A stretch of 64,000 nucleotides of DNA from contig NZ_JBEZFP010000001.1 in assembly GCF_040649515.1 (NCBI RefSeq), positions 1-64,000 of the forward strand, read 5' to 3'. The notes below the pieces were generated by a model that did not search any database, was not told the origin of the DNA, and was given only the letters and a program-made list of their open reading frames with translations. Shown in pieces: positions 8,703 to 17,234 of the stretch. The translations under genes were made by a program, and so were the position numbers. Each line of letters opens with the position of its first letter. The first letter of the stretch is position 1. Origin of the DNA: Yinghuangia elevatio (GTDB taxonomy: Bacteria; Actinomycetota; Actinomycetes; Streptomycetales; Streptomycetaceae).

Positions 8703-9158
8703 TCACAGCCGGAACAGTTCTTGACAGCGCGTGAACATCACGCGCCCGTGCTCCACCCACCGCGTCGCCAGCGCGTCGAAGTCCGGTTGGGTGAGGCGGC
8801 AGGTCAGCGGCATTGTGCAGGTCCCGGCGATGCACGGGTGCGGTCCGCGTACGTCCCACACCGACAACATCGGCACCAACTGCTCGGTGTTCCAGGCGTT
8901 CGCCGCCGCGGCCGCGGTGGCCAACTGGTCGCGGCGCAGCGTACGCCCGTTGGTCATGAACGCGACCAGCAGGCTCGACGTCGTCATGAACCGCACCGTC
9001 AGCAGCCGTTCGGTCGACGGGATGTCGAACTCCAGGGTCACCGAGACCGTGTCGGCGGTCGTGCGCAGTTGGTGCCGGACCGCCCAACGGTCCAGCAGCA
9101 CACGCCAGTCCGAACCGAGCATGTGGACCTGCGGTCGGCTGTGCTCAACGTCCGGCAC
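8703..9158 (-). CDS. YbjN-domain protein (type III chaperone-like fold)
   Basis: A 151-residue soluble protein. The pattern of an N-terminal helix, beta strands, the LTVRFMTTSSLLVAF hairpin, a central RDQLATAAAAANAWN helix and a final long helix resembles the YbjN / Tir-chaperone-like fold, in which small proteins bind or stabilise client proteins. It has three cysteines near the C-terminus and no export signal. Its start lies inside the 3' end of the upstream kinase gene (14-nt overlap), so the two are probably coupled. An adaptor or substrate-presenting role for the kinase is an inference; the fold call is by pattern only. Confidence 0.6.
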   Translation of the reverse strand: MPDVEHSRPQVHMLGSDWRVLLDRWAVRHQLRTTADTVSVTLEFDIPSTERLLTVRFMTTSSLLVAFMTNGRTLRRDQLATAAAAANAWNTEQLVPMLSVWDVRGPHPCIAGTCTMPLTCRLTQPDFDALATRWVEHGRVMFTRCQELFRL

Positions 9159-10173
9159 GGGTCATCGCCTCGACGATCATTTCACCGGTCAGCCCGGCGT
9201 CCAGCAGGGTTTGCGCGTGCAGGGTGAGACATGAGGCGGTGGGGCCCGGCGTGCCCGCGTTGCCGGACGGCGGCGGCAGTTCGTGCACCCGCAACGTCTC
9301 GGCGACGGCGGGGAACGGCCATCCCCCGGCCTGCAGGGCGTGTTCGGCGCTCGACGCCGGGTCCGCGGGCTCGGCGGCCCCCGGCTCGGCGAGGAGTTCC
9401 GCGAGCAGGTCGTCCAGGTTCGGCCGGTCGCCGGGTTCCTTGGCCAGGCAGCGCCGGATCAGCTCGCGCAATCCGTCGGGAGCGCCGTCGAGTTCGGGTT
9501 CCCCGTGGACGAGCCGGTACAAGTGGCCTTCGCCTCCCGGGAAGGGCTGCTCGCCCGTGGCGGCGAACAGCAGGACGCCGCCGAGGGAGAACAGGTCGCT
9601 CGACGGTCCCACCATCATGCCGGTGATCTGTTCCGGTGACATGAACGCCGGGGTACCGAGCACGATCCCGCTGCGCGTGAGCCCGGCGGCCCCGAGCATG
9701 CGCGAGATCCCGAAGTCGATGACGCGGGGGCCGTCCGGGGCGAGCAGCACGTTCGAGGGCTTGAGGTCGCGGTGCACGACGCCCGCCGCGTGGATCGCCC
9801 GCAGCGCCTCCGCGAGCCCCGCCCCGAGCAGGCGCACCTGCGGCTCGGCGAGCGGGCCGTTCCGGGCGACCTCCTCGGCGAGGGACGGGCCCGGCACGTA
9901 CACCGTGGCGAGCCACGGCGGGTCCCCGTGGGTGTCCGCGTCGACGACGGCCGCGGTGAAGAGGCTGCCGACCGCCCGCGCGGCGTCGACCTCCCGCTCG
10001 AAGCGGTCGCGGAACTCCGGCTCCATGGCCAGCTCCGGCCGCACGACCTTGACGGCCACCATGCGGCCGGTCGGCGAACGGCCCAGGTACACCCACCCCA
10101 TGCCGCCCGAGCCCAGCCGCCCGACGATCTGGTACGGCCCCACCCGCTGCGGATCGCTCAACGGCGTCCTCAC
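9145..10173 (-). CDS. Hanks-type Ser/Thr protein kinase, cytosolic
   Basis: A 342-residue kinase with all canonical motifs: glycine loop GSGGMG (21-26), VAVK with K42, HRDLKPSN (D136, N141), DFG (D153), GTPAFMSPEQ activation segment. The kinase domain ends near residue 265. The C-terminal 75 residues are Ala/Pro-rich with a short final helical part and contain no PASTA repeat or transmembrane helix, unlike PknB. It is the first gene of the operon, started by a GTG. It may act on the vWA protein, the YbjN-like protein or the membrane protein downstream. The second kinase at the operon end has an atypical catalytic loop, so the two probably differ in role. Confidence 0.92.
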   Translation of the reverse strand: MRTPLSDPQRVGPYQIVGRLGSGGMGWVYLGRSPTGRMVAVKVVRPELAMEPEFRDRFEREVDAARAVGSLFTAAVVDADTHGDPPWLATVYVPGPSLAEEVARNGPLAEPQVRLLGAGLAEALRAIHAAGVVHRDLKPSNVLLAPDGPRVIDFGISRMLGAAGLTRSGIVLGTPAFMSPEQITGMMVGPSSDLFSLGGVLLFAATGEQPFPGGEGHLYRLVHGEPELDGAPDGLRELIRRCLAKEPGDRPNLDDLLAELLAEPGAAEPADPASSAEHALQAGGWPFPAVAETLRVHELPPPSGNAGTPGPTASCLTLHAQTLLDAGLTGEMIVEAMTRAGR

Positions 10174-10327
10174 GCTGTCCTCCCCTGCGGCCCGCCGACG
10201 CCGTACCGCTTCCGGTGCACCGGTTGCCGGCGTCGGACGGCCGCAAGGGGATTGTCCCGGGAAACGGCTCCTCCCGGTATGCGAACCACGAGACCGTGAC
10301 CTGGGTCGTGTCCGGGGGCCTTCGGCG

Positions 10328-11089
10328 TCAGCCCTTCCAGGGCGGGGTGAGCCCCCAGTCCCAGCGCGGCATCGGCGTCTGCGGCAGCGGCGGCGGGTTC
10401 GGGCCGGAGTAGATGATCGCCATGCGCGTCCCCCACTCCAGGTAGTACGCCAGGACGCCGCGGAACTCCGGGTCGTCCGGCAGCCCGACCTCGTCGGCGG
10501 TGTCGGCGAGCAGCGCGACCCAGCGACGCCGCTGGGTCTCGGTGATGCCCTTGCCGAGGTGCTTGGAAGCCATGTGCGGGTGGCCGCCCAGATCGGTGCT
10601 GTAGACCGCGGGGCCGCCGAACACCTCGCCGAGCCACGCCGCGACGTGCTGCGCGTGGTGGGCGTCCATGCCGGCGAACACGGGGGCCAGCACCTCGTCC
10701 TCGGCGACCCGCTCGTAGAAGCGGGTGAACAGGCGGTCGAAGGCCTCGGCGCCGCCTGCCCACTCGAACAGCGTGGGATTAGAGCCGCCGGTGCCGACGA
10801 CGTCCGTCACCTCGTAGTGCCGCATCTCCTGGATGGCCGAGAAGTAGGGCTTGATCTCGGCGAAGAACGCCGGGAAGTGCTCGCCCTTGCGGAAGCCCTC
10901 GAGGTGGTCGGGGGCGGAGGTCCAGCGGATGCGCAGTACATAGGAGCCGGGCTCCTCGGTACAGCGCGCCAGTTCGTAGTCCACGCACTGCGGGGCGGCC
11001 CGCAGCGATGCGGCGGCCCGGGCGTACGCGGCCTCGAATGCGGCGGCGTCCGGCTCCGGGATGGTGTAGCGGATGTATTCGACGATCAT
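10328..11089 (-). CDS. Antibiotic-monooxygenase / group II truncated haemoglobin fusion
   Basis: A 253-residue two-domain cytosolic haem protein. Residues 1-95 form an ABM ferredoxin-like domain (Y-x-L-A style core, FRKGEHFPAFFAEIKPYF). Residues 105-253 are a group II (TrHbO) truncated haemoglobin: Y125 at the B10 position, H177 as proximal F8 histidine in GGHPHMASKH, and W190 as the TrpG8 typical of group II. This fusion is known from streptomycetes such as S. avermitilis; proposed roles are oxygen or NO chemistry coupled to oxidation of small phenolic molecules. The gene stands between the kinase operon and the conservon with about 150 nt to the next minus-strand start, so it is probably transcribed alone. 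Confidence 0.9.
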   Translation of the reverse strand: MIVEYIRYTIPEPDAAAFEAAYARAAASLRAAPQCVDYELARCTEEPGSYVLRIRWTSAPDHLEGFRKGEHFPAFFAEIKPYFSAIQEMRHYEVTDVVGTGGSNPTLFEWAGGAEAFDRLFTRFYERVAEDEVLAPVFAGMDAHHAQHVAAWLGEVFGGPAVYSTDLGGHPHMASKHLGKGITETQRRRWVALLADTADEVGLPDDPEFRGVLAYYLEWGTRMAIIYSGPNPPPLPQTPMPRWDWGLTPPWKG

Positions 11090-11555
11090 GGTCGCGCCCC
11101 TGGGGTCGGGAACCGGATTTCCCGCCCCAACGACACGGCGCCGCCGGATGATTCCCGCCCGCGCGTAGCGGACAGCCGGCGTGCGGCGGCCACCGCGGCC
11201 CTACCTGGCGAGACGTCCGTCACAACCGGCGGGAATTCACCCTCCCGACGACTTTCGGACAACAAAGCAGGCGTACGAGGGCTCCGGTCGGCCCACCACA
11301 CGCCGGCGTACGCCTCCCGCCCCGCCCGCGTCTGTGCAGCTCACGACGCCGCCAACACGTTGGGGCGAAAATCCGGTCGGCGGCCGGACCGACGCCGTGC
11401 GCGCCGGTGGTGTGATGACGGCGCATGTCCGAGGTGCCTGATAAATCGTCACTTCACGGACTGTTTCCGGCCTCTGACTGCACGTCATCGATCTGACTAG
11501 GATGTTGGCGCCCTGCTGTCCCCGCCCACTCCACGTGGCCGTTCCCGAGGATCCG
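11090..11555. other. Divergent intergenic region between haemoglobin fusion and conservon
   Basis: About 470 bases. I see no plausible gene: the open frames here have no start-site support. It contains the candidate conservon promoter at 11474-11503 and a modestly AT-richer patch around 11220-11280 (GGGAATTCACC, TTTCGGACAACAAAG) that may hold the promoter of the minus-strand haemoglobin gene. Confidence 0.55.
11474..11503 (+). promoter_or_regulatory. Candidate conservon promoter
   Basis: CTGACT at 11474-11479 and TAGGAT at 11498-11503 with an 18-nt spacer give a sigma-70/HrdB-like promoter about 45 nt before the cvnA ATG. The -10 fits the actinomycete TAGNNT form well; the -35 is only moderate. 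Confidence 0.45.
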
Positions 11556-13133
11556 ATGACAGACAGCGTCCCGTCCGCGGTGTTCTGGAGCCTGGTCGCG
11601 GTGGCCCTGATCCTGGCGGGAGCGGTGGTCCGGCTCCTGTGGACCGCGGCCGCGCACAGACGCCGAATAGCGGAACTGGCGGGCGGCGTCGAGGCGCGCG
11701 ACACCTCGTTGCGCACACTCGTCGAGGACCGTCTGCCGCTGCTGGAGAAGAACCACCGGCCGTTCGGCCCCGTGGTCCCCGACCCCCGGCTCGAAGGCAC
11801 GTCGCACGCGCTGAGCGTGCACCTCATAGAGGAGATGTTCGGCGGCGCCGTGCGCCGTGCGCAGATCCGCGCCGACCAGTCCGCCAAGGCCGCCCTCAAG
11901 GGCGCCATGCGGGCGCTGCAGGGCCTCGCCAACGAACAGCAGCTCGCCATCTCGGACATGCAGGACGAGTACGACCACCCCGACATCCTCGGCAGCCTGC
12001 TGGAGATCGACCACACCAACGCGCAGTTCGGCCGCCGCGCCCAGGCCATCGCCGTCCTGTGCGGGTCGTGGCCCGGCCGCCAGCGCGAGGCGTCCTCGCT
12101 GATGGATGTCGCCCGCGGCGCCAAGTCGCGCATCCGCGACTACCGCCGGGTGCAGGTCCACGAGCAGATCGAGGTGGCGGTCGTCAGCCGCGCGGTCGAG
12201 CCCGTGGTGCTCGCGATCGCCGAACTCCTCGACAACGCGACCCGGCACTCGCAGCCGAACACCACCGTCGAGGTCAACATCCAGCCCGCGCACAACGGCG
12301 CGTGCGTCGTCGTCGACGACGCGGGCGTGGGCATGAACGACAAGGAAATCGAGGCCGCCGTCCGCTTCATCGGCGGTGACGAGTACATCGACATAACGCG
12401 GCTCGGCGACCCGCCGCAGTTCGGGTTCGCGGTCGTGGGCGTGCTGGCGCAGCGGTACGGCTTCAGCGTCTCGGTCGACACCCGCTCGCCCTACGGCGGC
12501 GTCCGCGCCGTGCTGTTCCTGCCCAGCGAACTGCTGACCCACCTCGAACCGGAAGACGTGCCGGGGCTGGTACGCGAACTCCGCCCGCCCGTACCGGCAC
12601 AGGCCCTCCCCGCCGCCCCGCGGCCGACCGCCCCGGAACCCCGCGAGGCCCACGAGGCCCGCCCGGCACACGTGGCCGAGCCGGTCCACGCGGCCGACCC
12701 GGTCCACACCGGCCACCCGGTCCACCCGACCGACGCAGCCCGCCGGACCGACGCGGCCCGGTCGGCCGACGCAGCCGGCCCGACCGACGAAGTCCGCCCG
12801 GTCCGCGAAGACCGGCAGGCCCACGGGCACGCCGGTCAGCCCGAAGAGCCCATGCCCGTCGACGTCGTCGGCTCGACGGCGGCCGGACTGCCCAAGCGCA
12901 GGCGCCGCGACGCCGCCGCACCGGCGGCACGGGCCGCGCGTCCCACCGCCGCCACCGAGGCGGCCGCCGCCGCGGACGCCGTCGCGACGGACACCGCGCG
13001 GGGCCGCTCCGTGCACGAAACGGCCGCCCGCATGGGCGCGTTCGCCCGGGGCACCCGCTCCGGCCGGGCCGCGGTGCGCGACGGCGACGAGGGACACGGC
13101 GACGATCAGGACAAGGGGATCGCACACTCATGA
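11556..13133 (+). CDS. cvnA: Conservon sensor kinase-like protein CvnA
   Basis: First gene of a conservon, the actinomycete G-protein-like membrane signalling module. The 525-residue protein has one N-terminal membrane helix (about 8-29), a long helical region with LEIDHTNAQFGRRA at the usual histidine-containing dimerisation position, and a GHKL ATPase domain: N box ELLDNATRH (223-231), G1 DDAGVGM (about 254-260), G2 GFAVVGVLA (about 290). No large extracellular sensor domain is present. The C-terminal 190 residues are low-complexity, with a region of HPxH/DAAR-type repeats followed by Ala-rich sequence. In the studied Cvn9 system CvnA, B, C and D form a membrane complex. The stop overlaps the cvnB start as ATGA. 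Confidence 0.9.
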   Translation: MTDSVPSAVFWSLVAVALILAGAVVRLLWTAAAHRRRIAELAGGVEARDTSLRTLVEDRLPLLEKNHRPFGPVVPDPRLEGTSHALSVHLIEEMFGGAVRRAQIRADQSAKAALKGAMRALQGLANEQQLAISDMQDEYDHPDILGSLLEIDHTNAQFGRRAQAIAVLCGSWPGRQREASSLMDVARGAKSRIRDYRRVQVHEQIEVAVVSRAVEPVVLAIAELLDNATRHSQPNTTVEVNIQPAHNGACVVVDDAGVGMNDKEIEAAVRFIGGDEYIDITRLGDPPQFGFAVVGVLAQRYGFSVSVDTRSPYGGVRAVLFLPSELLTHLEPEDVPGLVRELRPPVPAQALPAAPRPTAPEPREAHEARPAHVAEPVHAADPVHTGHPVHPTDAARRTDAARSADAAGPTDEVRPVREDRQAHGHAGQPEEPMPVDVVGSTAAGLPKRRRRDAAAPAARAARPTAATEAAAAADAVATDTARGRSVHETAARMGAFARGTRSGRAAVRDGDEGHGDDQDKGIAHS

Positions 13134-13543
13134 ACGACCACGGTCACAACGACCTGGGCTGGATGCTCGACGAGGCCCTGCGGGTCCCGGAGGCGCGGCA
13201 CGCGATCCTGCTGTCCGCCGACGGGATGCTGCGCGCCCACTCGCGCGGCATCGACCGCGACGAGGCGGACCGCCAGGCCGCCGCGCTCTCCGGCCTCCAG
13301 TCGATCAGCCGCAGCACCTCCGCGTTCGCCGACCCCCGGGAGACCCGGTGGCGGCAGACCCTCGTCGAGTTCGACGGCGGCTATGTGTTCCTGGTCGCCG
13401 CCGGAACCGGCGCGTACCTCGCGGTCTCGGCGTCCGAGCATGTCGACATGGAGTCCGTGACGTACGCGATGCAGAAACTGGTCGACCGTCTCGGCAAGGA
13501 ACTGACCAGTCCGCCCAGGCAAGGCCTCGGAGGCCGCCCATGA
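13130..13543 (+). CDS. cvnB: Roadblock/LC7 protein CvnB
   Basis: A 137-residue roadblock/LC7-fold protein, the usual second conservon member, here with the expected pattern: an N-terminal LGWMLDEAL helix, ILLSADGMLRAHS strand pair, DRQAAALSGLQSI helix and FLVAAGTGAYLAVSAS strands. Such proteins regulate small GTPases (MglB-like) and probably act on CvnD. It overlaps cvnA by ATGA at its start and cvnC by ATGA at its end, so stoichiometric coupled synthesis is likely. Confidence 0.92.
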   Translation: MNDHGHNDLGWMLDEALRVPEARHAILLSADGMLRAHSRGIDRDEADRQAAALSGLQSISRSTSAFADPRETRWRQTLVEFDGGYVFLVAAGTGAYLAVSASEHVDMESVTYAMQKLVDRLGKELTSPPRQGLGGRP

Positions 13544-13953
13544 GGCGCCGCCGCCCGGGGCCGGCCGGGGACCCGCAGGCGCCGGGACCCGACGGCGGCG
13601 CCCCGGGCGGCCGCGGCAAAGGACTGGTCCGGCCGTACGTCGTGACGGACGGGCGCGCGCACCCGAGCCGCAACACGTTCGACCTGGTCACCCTGGTGAT
13701 CGCGACGGCCGACCGGCCGCTGTCCGGACTCACCCCGGAGAAGCGCCGCCTGGTCGAACTGTGCCGTCCCGGCTCGCTCTCGGTCGCCGAGGTCGCCGGA
13801 CACCTCGGCCTGCCGGTGAGCGTCACCAAGGTGCTCCTGGCCGACCTGGTCGACGCCGGCCACATCCTCACACGCGCCCCCATCCCCGCGGCCGAGCTTC
13901 CCGAGGCCCAGTTGCTTCAGGAGGTGCTTGATGGACTCCGTGCTCGCCTCTGA
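13540..13953 (+). CDS. cvnC: DUF742 protein CvnC
   Basis: A 137-residue DUF742 protein, the third conservon component. A basic, Pro/Gly-rich N-terminus leads into LVRPYVVTDGR, the conserved DUF742 start, followed by a winged-helix-like region with LSVAEVAGHLGLPVSVTKV as helix-turn-helix and LLADLVDAGHI as the wing approach. It is thought to bridge CvnA and the GTPase rather than bind DNA. It overlaps the 5' end of cvnD by 23 nt. Confidence 0.92.
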   Translation: MRRRRPGPAGDPQAPGPDGGAPGGRGKGLVRPYVVTDGRAHPSRNTFDLVTLVIATADRPLSGLTPEKRRLVELCRPGSLSVAEVAGHLGLPVSVTKVLLADLVDAGHILTRAPIPAAELPEAQLLQEVLDGLRARL

Positions 13954-14563
13954 GCGCGACGCACAGTCCGGCCCCGGAAACGGTGCCGTCTACCTGCGCC
14001 CGACCGTCCGAACGTCGGTGAAGCTGCTCGTGGTCGGGCATTTCGCGGTCGGCAAGACGACGTTCGTCGGCACGCTCTCGGAAATCCGGCCGCTGCACAC
14101 CGAAGAGCGCATGACGCAGGCCGGCGCGCTGGTCGACGACCTGAGCGGGGTGCCCGACAAGACCACCACGACGGTGGCCATGGACTTCGGCCGCCTGACC
14201 CTCAACGACCGGCTGGTGCTCTACCTGTTCGGGGCACCCGGGCAGCACCGCTTCACCCGGCTGTGGCAGGACATGGCGACGGGTGCCCTCGGGGCGCTGG
14301 TCCTCGCCGACACGCGCCGCCTGGAGCAGTCGTTCGAGGTGATGGGCCTGCTGGAGGACCACGGGCTGCCGTACGCCGTCGCCCTCAACCAGTTCCCCGA
14401 CTCGCCCCGCTACGCCGACCACGAGATCCGCGAGGCGCTCGACCTGCTGCCCGAGACCCCGTTGGTCACCTGCGACGCCCGCGACCCGCGCTCGTCCACC
14501 GAGGCGTTGATCGCCCTTGTCCGCCACCTCCTCACCCTTTCCGGCCAGGAGCCCTTGTCTTGA
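13931..14563 (+). CDS. cvnD: Conservon Ras-like GTPase CvnD
   Basis: A 210-residue small GTPase. The P-loop is GHFAVGKT (36-43); the G3 motif reads GAPGQ (101-105), with Gly-Ala in place of the classical DxxG aspartate; the G4 position is NQFP (153-156) rather than NKxD, as is normal for conservon GTPases. It switches on GTP binding at the membrane complex with CvnA-B-C. I start it at the ATG at 13931, 4 nt after GAGGTG; an in-frame TTG lies directly before. Its stop overlaps the TTG start of the first P450 (TTGA). Confidence 0.92.
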   Translation: MDSVLASERDAQSGPGNGAVYLRPTVRTSVKLLVVGHFAVGKTTFVGTLSEIRPLHTEERMTQAGALVDDLSGVPDKTTTTVAMDFGRLTLNDRLVLYLFGAPGQHRFTRLWQDMATGALGALVLADTRRLEQSFEVMGLLEDHGLPYAVALNQFPDSPRYADHEIREALDLLPETPLVTCDARDPRSSTEALIALVRHLLTLSGQEPLS

Positions 14564-16062
14564 CCACGAACCCCGACAGCGGCACCGCGGAGACCGAATC
14601 CGCCGGCCCGCCGCCCGGTTGCCCTGCCCACGGTCTGACCGGAGTCCCGCTCTACGGCGCCGACTTCGCCGACGACCCGGCCTCCGTGTACGCCCGCCTG
14701 CGCCGCGACCACGGCCCCGTCGCACCCGTGCTGCTCGACGAGCAGGTGGAGGCGTCGCTGGTGACGTCGTACGACGCCGCGCTGCAACTGCTGCGCAGCC
14801 CCGAGACGTTCTCCAAGGACCCGCGCCGCTGGAAGGCCGTCCAGGACGGCCGCATCGCCCCGGACAACCCGGTGCTGCCGATGATGGGCCACCGCCCCAA
14901 CGCGCTGTTCACGGACGGCGCCGAGCACGCCCGCTACCGGTCGGCGATCACCGACAGCCTCGGCCGCGTCGACCCGGTCGAGTTGCGCGAGTACGTCGAG
15001 CGCAGCTCGGACTCGCTGATCGACAGCTTCGGCCCGGAAGGCAAGGCGGACCTGCGCCGCGAGTACGCGCTCGTGGTGCCACTGCTGGTCTTCATGGAGA
15101 TGTTCGGCTGCCCGCCCGGGACCGCGGAGAAGCTGGTCCGCGGCATGTCCGGCATCTTCGAGATGGTGGACGCGGAGAACGCCAACGCCCTGCTCTTCGA
15201 GGGCATGGTCGAACTCGTGGCGCTCAAGCGGGCCGAGCCGGGGCCGGACGTGACCTCGTGGCTCATGGCGCACCCCTCGGGGCTCACCGACGAGGAGCTG
15301 ATCCACCAGCTGACGCTGCTGATGGGGGCGGGCACCGAACCGCAGCAGAACCTCATCTCGAACAGCCTGCGGCTGCTGCTCTCCGACGACCGCTTCGCGG
15401 GCAGCCTGTCCGGCGGCACCATGCCGGTCGACGACGCGCTCGACGAAGTCCTGTGGAGCGACCCGCCGATGGCGAACTACGGCGTGCACTTCCCGGTCCG
15501 CGACGTCGACCTGGCGGGCGTACGCCTGCGCGAGGGCGAGCCGGTAGTGGTGAGTTTCGCCGCGGCCAACACCGACCCGGCCCTGGCGTCGCACCGGCGC
15601 GGCGGCAACCGCGCGCACCTCGCGTGGAGTGCGGGACCGCACGCGTGCCCCGCCAAGGAGAGCGCCCGGCTGATCGCGGCGGTCGCCATCGAACGCCTGC
15701 TGGACCGGGTCCCCGACATCAGGCTGACCGTCCCCGCCGAACAACTGCGCTGGCGCCCCGGTCCGTTCCACCGGGCGCTCGCGGAACTCCCGGTGGTGTT
15801 CCCGCCGGTGCACCCGAAGGACGCGACGGCATCCGGCGCCGCGTACCCGGCGCCGGGCGCGACCCCCGCCTCCCCCCGACCGCTTCCTCCGCATCCCGCT
15901 TCATCCGAACCACAGCCTGGAGGCAAAGAGTGGCCGAGCAGTCCGGCGCCTACGTCATCGACCCCTTCGGCAGCGACATCCACGGCGAGAACGACGAGCT
16001 CCGCGCCCGCGGCCCGGCGACGCTGGTGGCACTCCCTGGCGGTGTGGAGGCGTGGTCGGTGA
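14560..16062 (+). CDS. cvnE: Atypical cytochrome P450 of CYP157 type (CvnE)
   Basis: First of the two P450 genes attached to the conservon. The haem-thiolate loop is present (WSAGPHAC, Cys363), but the K-helix ExxR is EVLW (E296 to W299), so the structural arginine is replaced by tryptophan, and the I-helix reads AGTEP instead of AG-x-(D/E)-T-T. CYP157 proteins of streptomycetes show the same ExxR loss, and their activity is uncertain; a sensory or electron/ligand-handling role in the G-protein-like switch is possible. The TTG start at 14560 has GGAG 8 nt upstream and overlaps cvnD. The P450 fold ends near residue 410; the frame then continues 90 residues as Pro/Ala/Ser-rich sequence, overlapping cvnF by 133 nt. 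Confidence 0.88.
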   Translation: MTTNPDSGTAETESAGPPPGCPAHGLTGVPLYGADFADDPASVYARLRRDHGPVAPVLLDEQVEASLVTSYDAALQLLRSPETFSKDPRRWKAVQDGRIAPDNPVLPMMGHRPNALFTDGAEHARYRSAITDSLGRVDPVELREYVERSSDSLIDSFGPEGKADLRREYALVVPLLVFMEMFGCPPGTAEKLVRGMSGIFEMVDAENANALLFEGMVELVALKRAEPGPDVTSWLMAHPSGLTDEELIHQLTLLMGAGTEPQQNLISNSLRLLLSDDRFAGSLSGGTMPVDDALDEVLWSDPPMANYGVHFPVRDVDLAGVRLREGEPVVVSFAAANTDPALASHRRGGNRAHLAWSAGPHACPAKESARLIAAVAIERLLDRVPDIRLTVPAEQLRWRPGPFHRALAELPVVFPPVHPKDATASGAAYPAPGATPASPRPLPPHPASSEPQPGGKEWPSSPAPTSSTPSAATSTARTTSSAPAARRRWWHSLAVWRRGR

Positions 16063-17171
16063 ACAGCCAGGCCCTCATCAGGGACCTGCTGACCGACCCG
16101 CGCGTTTCCAAGGACACGCGGCAGCACTGGCCGGCGTGGATCAACGGCGAGATCCCGGCCGACTGGCCGCTGCAGATCTGGGTCTCGGTGCAGAACATGT
16201 TCACCGCGTACGGCGGCGACCACAAGCGGCTGCGCACGCTGGTGTCCAAGGCCTTCACGGCCCGGCGCACCGCGGCGATGCAGCCGCGCATCGAGGAGCT
16301 GACGCGCGGCCTGCTCGACCGGATCGCGGCCACCCCGGAGGGGGAGACGGCGGATCTGCGGCGGGACTTCGCGTACCCGCTGCCGATCAACGTGATCTGC
16401 GAGTTGTTCGGCGTGCCGGAGAGCTCGCAGCCCGAGCTGCACGCCGCGGTGGACACCATCTTCCGGACCACGGCGACGCCGGAGGAGATGCAGGCGTGCC
16501 AGGTCAGCATCTACGGCATCCTCACCGCACTCGTCGCGGAGAAGCGCGAGAACCCCGGCGACGACATGACGTCCGGGCTGATCGCGGCGCGTGACGACGA
16601 CGGCAACGGCGAAGCGGCGGTGCTCAGCGAGGGCGAGCTGATCGACACGCTGCTGCTGGTGCTGTCGGCCGGGCACGAGACCACGGTCAACCTGCTCGAC
16701 AACGCGATCCACGCGCTGCTGACGCGGCCGGACCAGCTCGCGCTGGTGCGGTCCGGCAAGGCCTCGTGGGACGACGTGATCGAGGAGACGCTGCGGGCCG
16801 AGGCGCCGGTGGCGAACCTGCCGCTGCGGTACGCCGTGGAGGACATCGAGATCGGCGGCGGCGTCACGATCCGCAAGGGCGAGGCGATCCTGGTGGCGTA
16901 CGGCGCGGCGGGCCGCGACCCCGAGGTGCACGGCGACGACGCGGCCGAGTTCGACGTCACGCGCGCGGTCAAGGACCACCTGGCCTTCGGCTTCGGCGCG
17001 CACTTCTGCCTGGGCGCGCCGCTGGCCCGCATGGAGGCGCGGATCGCGCTGCCGGCGTTGTTCGAGCGCTTCCCGGACCTGGCCCTCGCGGTCAAGGAGG
17101 AGGAGCTGGAGCCGATGGAGTCGTTCATCTCCAACGGCCACAAGGCGCTGCCGGTACACCTGGGCAAGTAG
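15930..17171 (+). CDS. cvnF: Cytochrome P450 of CYP154 type (CvnF)
   Basis: A 413-residue P450 with a complete catalytic set: I-helix AGHETT, K-helix ETLR (E286, R289) and haem loop FGFGAHFCLG with Cys360. It should therefore be a competent monooxygenase, probably on a steroid-, terpenoid- or flavonoid-sized hydrophobic substrate as known for CYP154s; the real substrate is unknown. The GTG at 15930 has a strong GGAGG 6 nt upstream, lying within the 3' extension of cvnE. No ferredoxin gene is nearby, so redox partners must come from elsewhere. The gene ends at a strong intrinsic terminator. Confidence 0.92.
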   Translation: MAEQSGAYVIDPFGSDIHGENDELRARGPATLVALPGGVEAWSVNSQALIRDLLTDPRVSKDTRQHWPAWINGEIPADWPLQIWVSVQNMFTAYGGDHKRLRTLVSKAFTARRTAAMQPRIEELTRGLLDRIAATPEGETADLRRDFAYPLPINVICELFGVPESSQPELHAAVDTIFRTTATPEEMQACQVSIYGILTALVAEKRENPGDDMTSGLIAARDDDGNGEAAVLSEGELIDTLLLVLSAGHETTVNLLDNAIHALLTRPDQLALVRSGKASWDDVIEETLRAEAPVANLPLRYAVEDIEIGGGVTIRKGEAILVAYGAAGRDPEVHGDDAAEFDVTRAVKDHLAFGFGAHFCLGAPLARMEARIALPALFERFPDLALAVKEEELEPMESFISNGHKALPVHLGK

Positions 17172-17196
17172 GCTTACCGAGGCGGTTGGGAGCACG

Positions 17197-17234
17197 GCGA
17201 AGCGCCTCGGATTCCCGAGGCGCTTCGCGTTTTT
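17197..17234 (+). terminator. Strong intrinsic terminator of the conservon operon
   Basis: A perfect 14-bp stem (17197-17210 with 17215-17228), 4-nt loop ATTC, followed by GTTTTT. It begins 26 nt after the cvnF stop, so it closes the cvnA-F transcript. Confidence 0.95.

Noticed and set aside
10174..10327. Small gene between the kinase and haemoglobin genes
   Set aside because: No frame with a start, ribosome-binding site and protein-like composition; most likely the operon promoter region.
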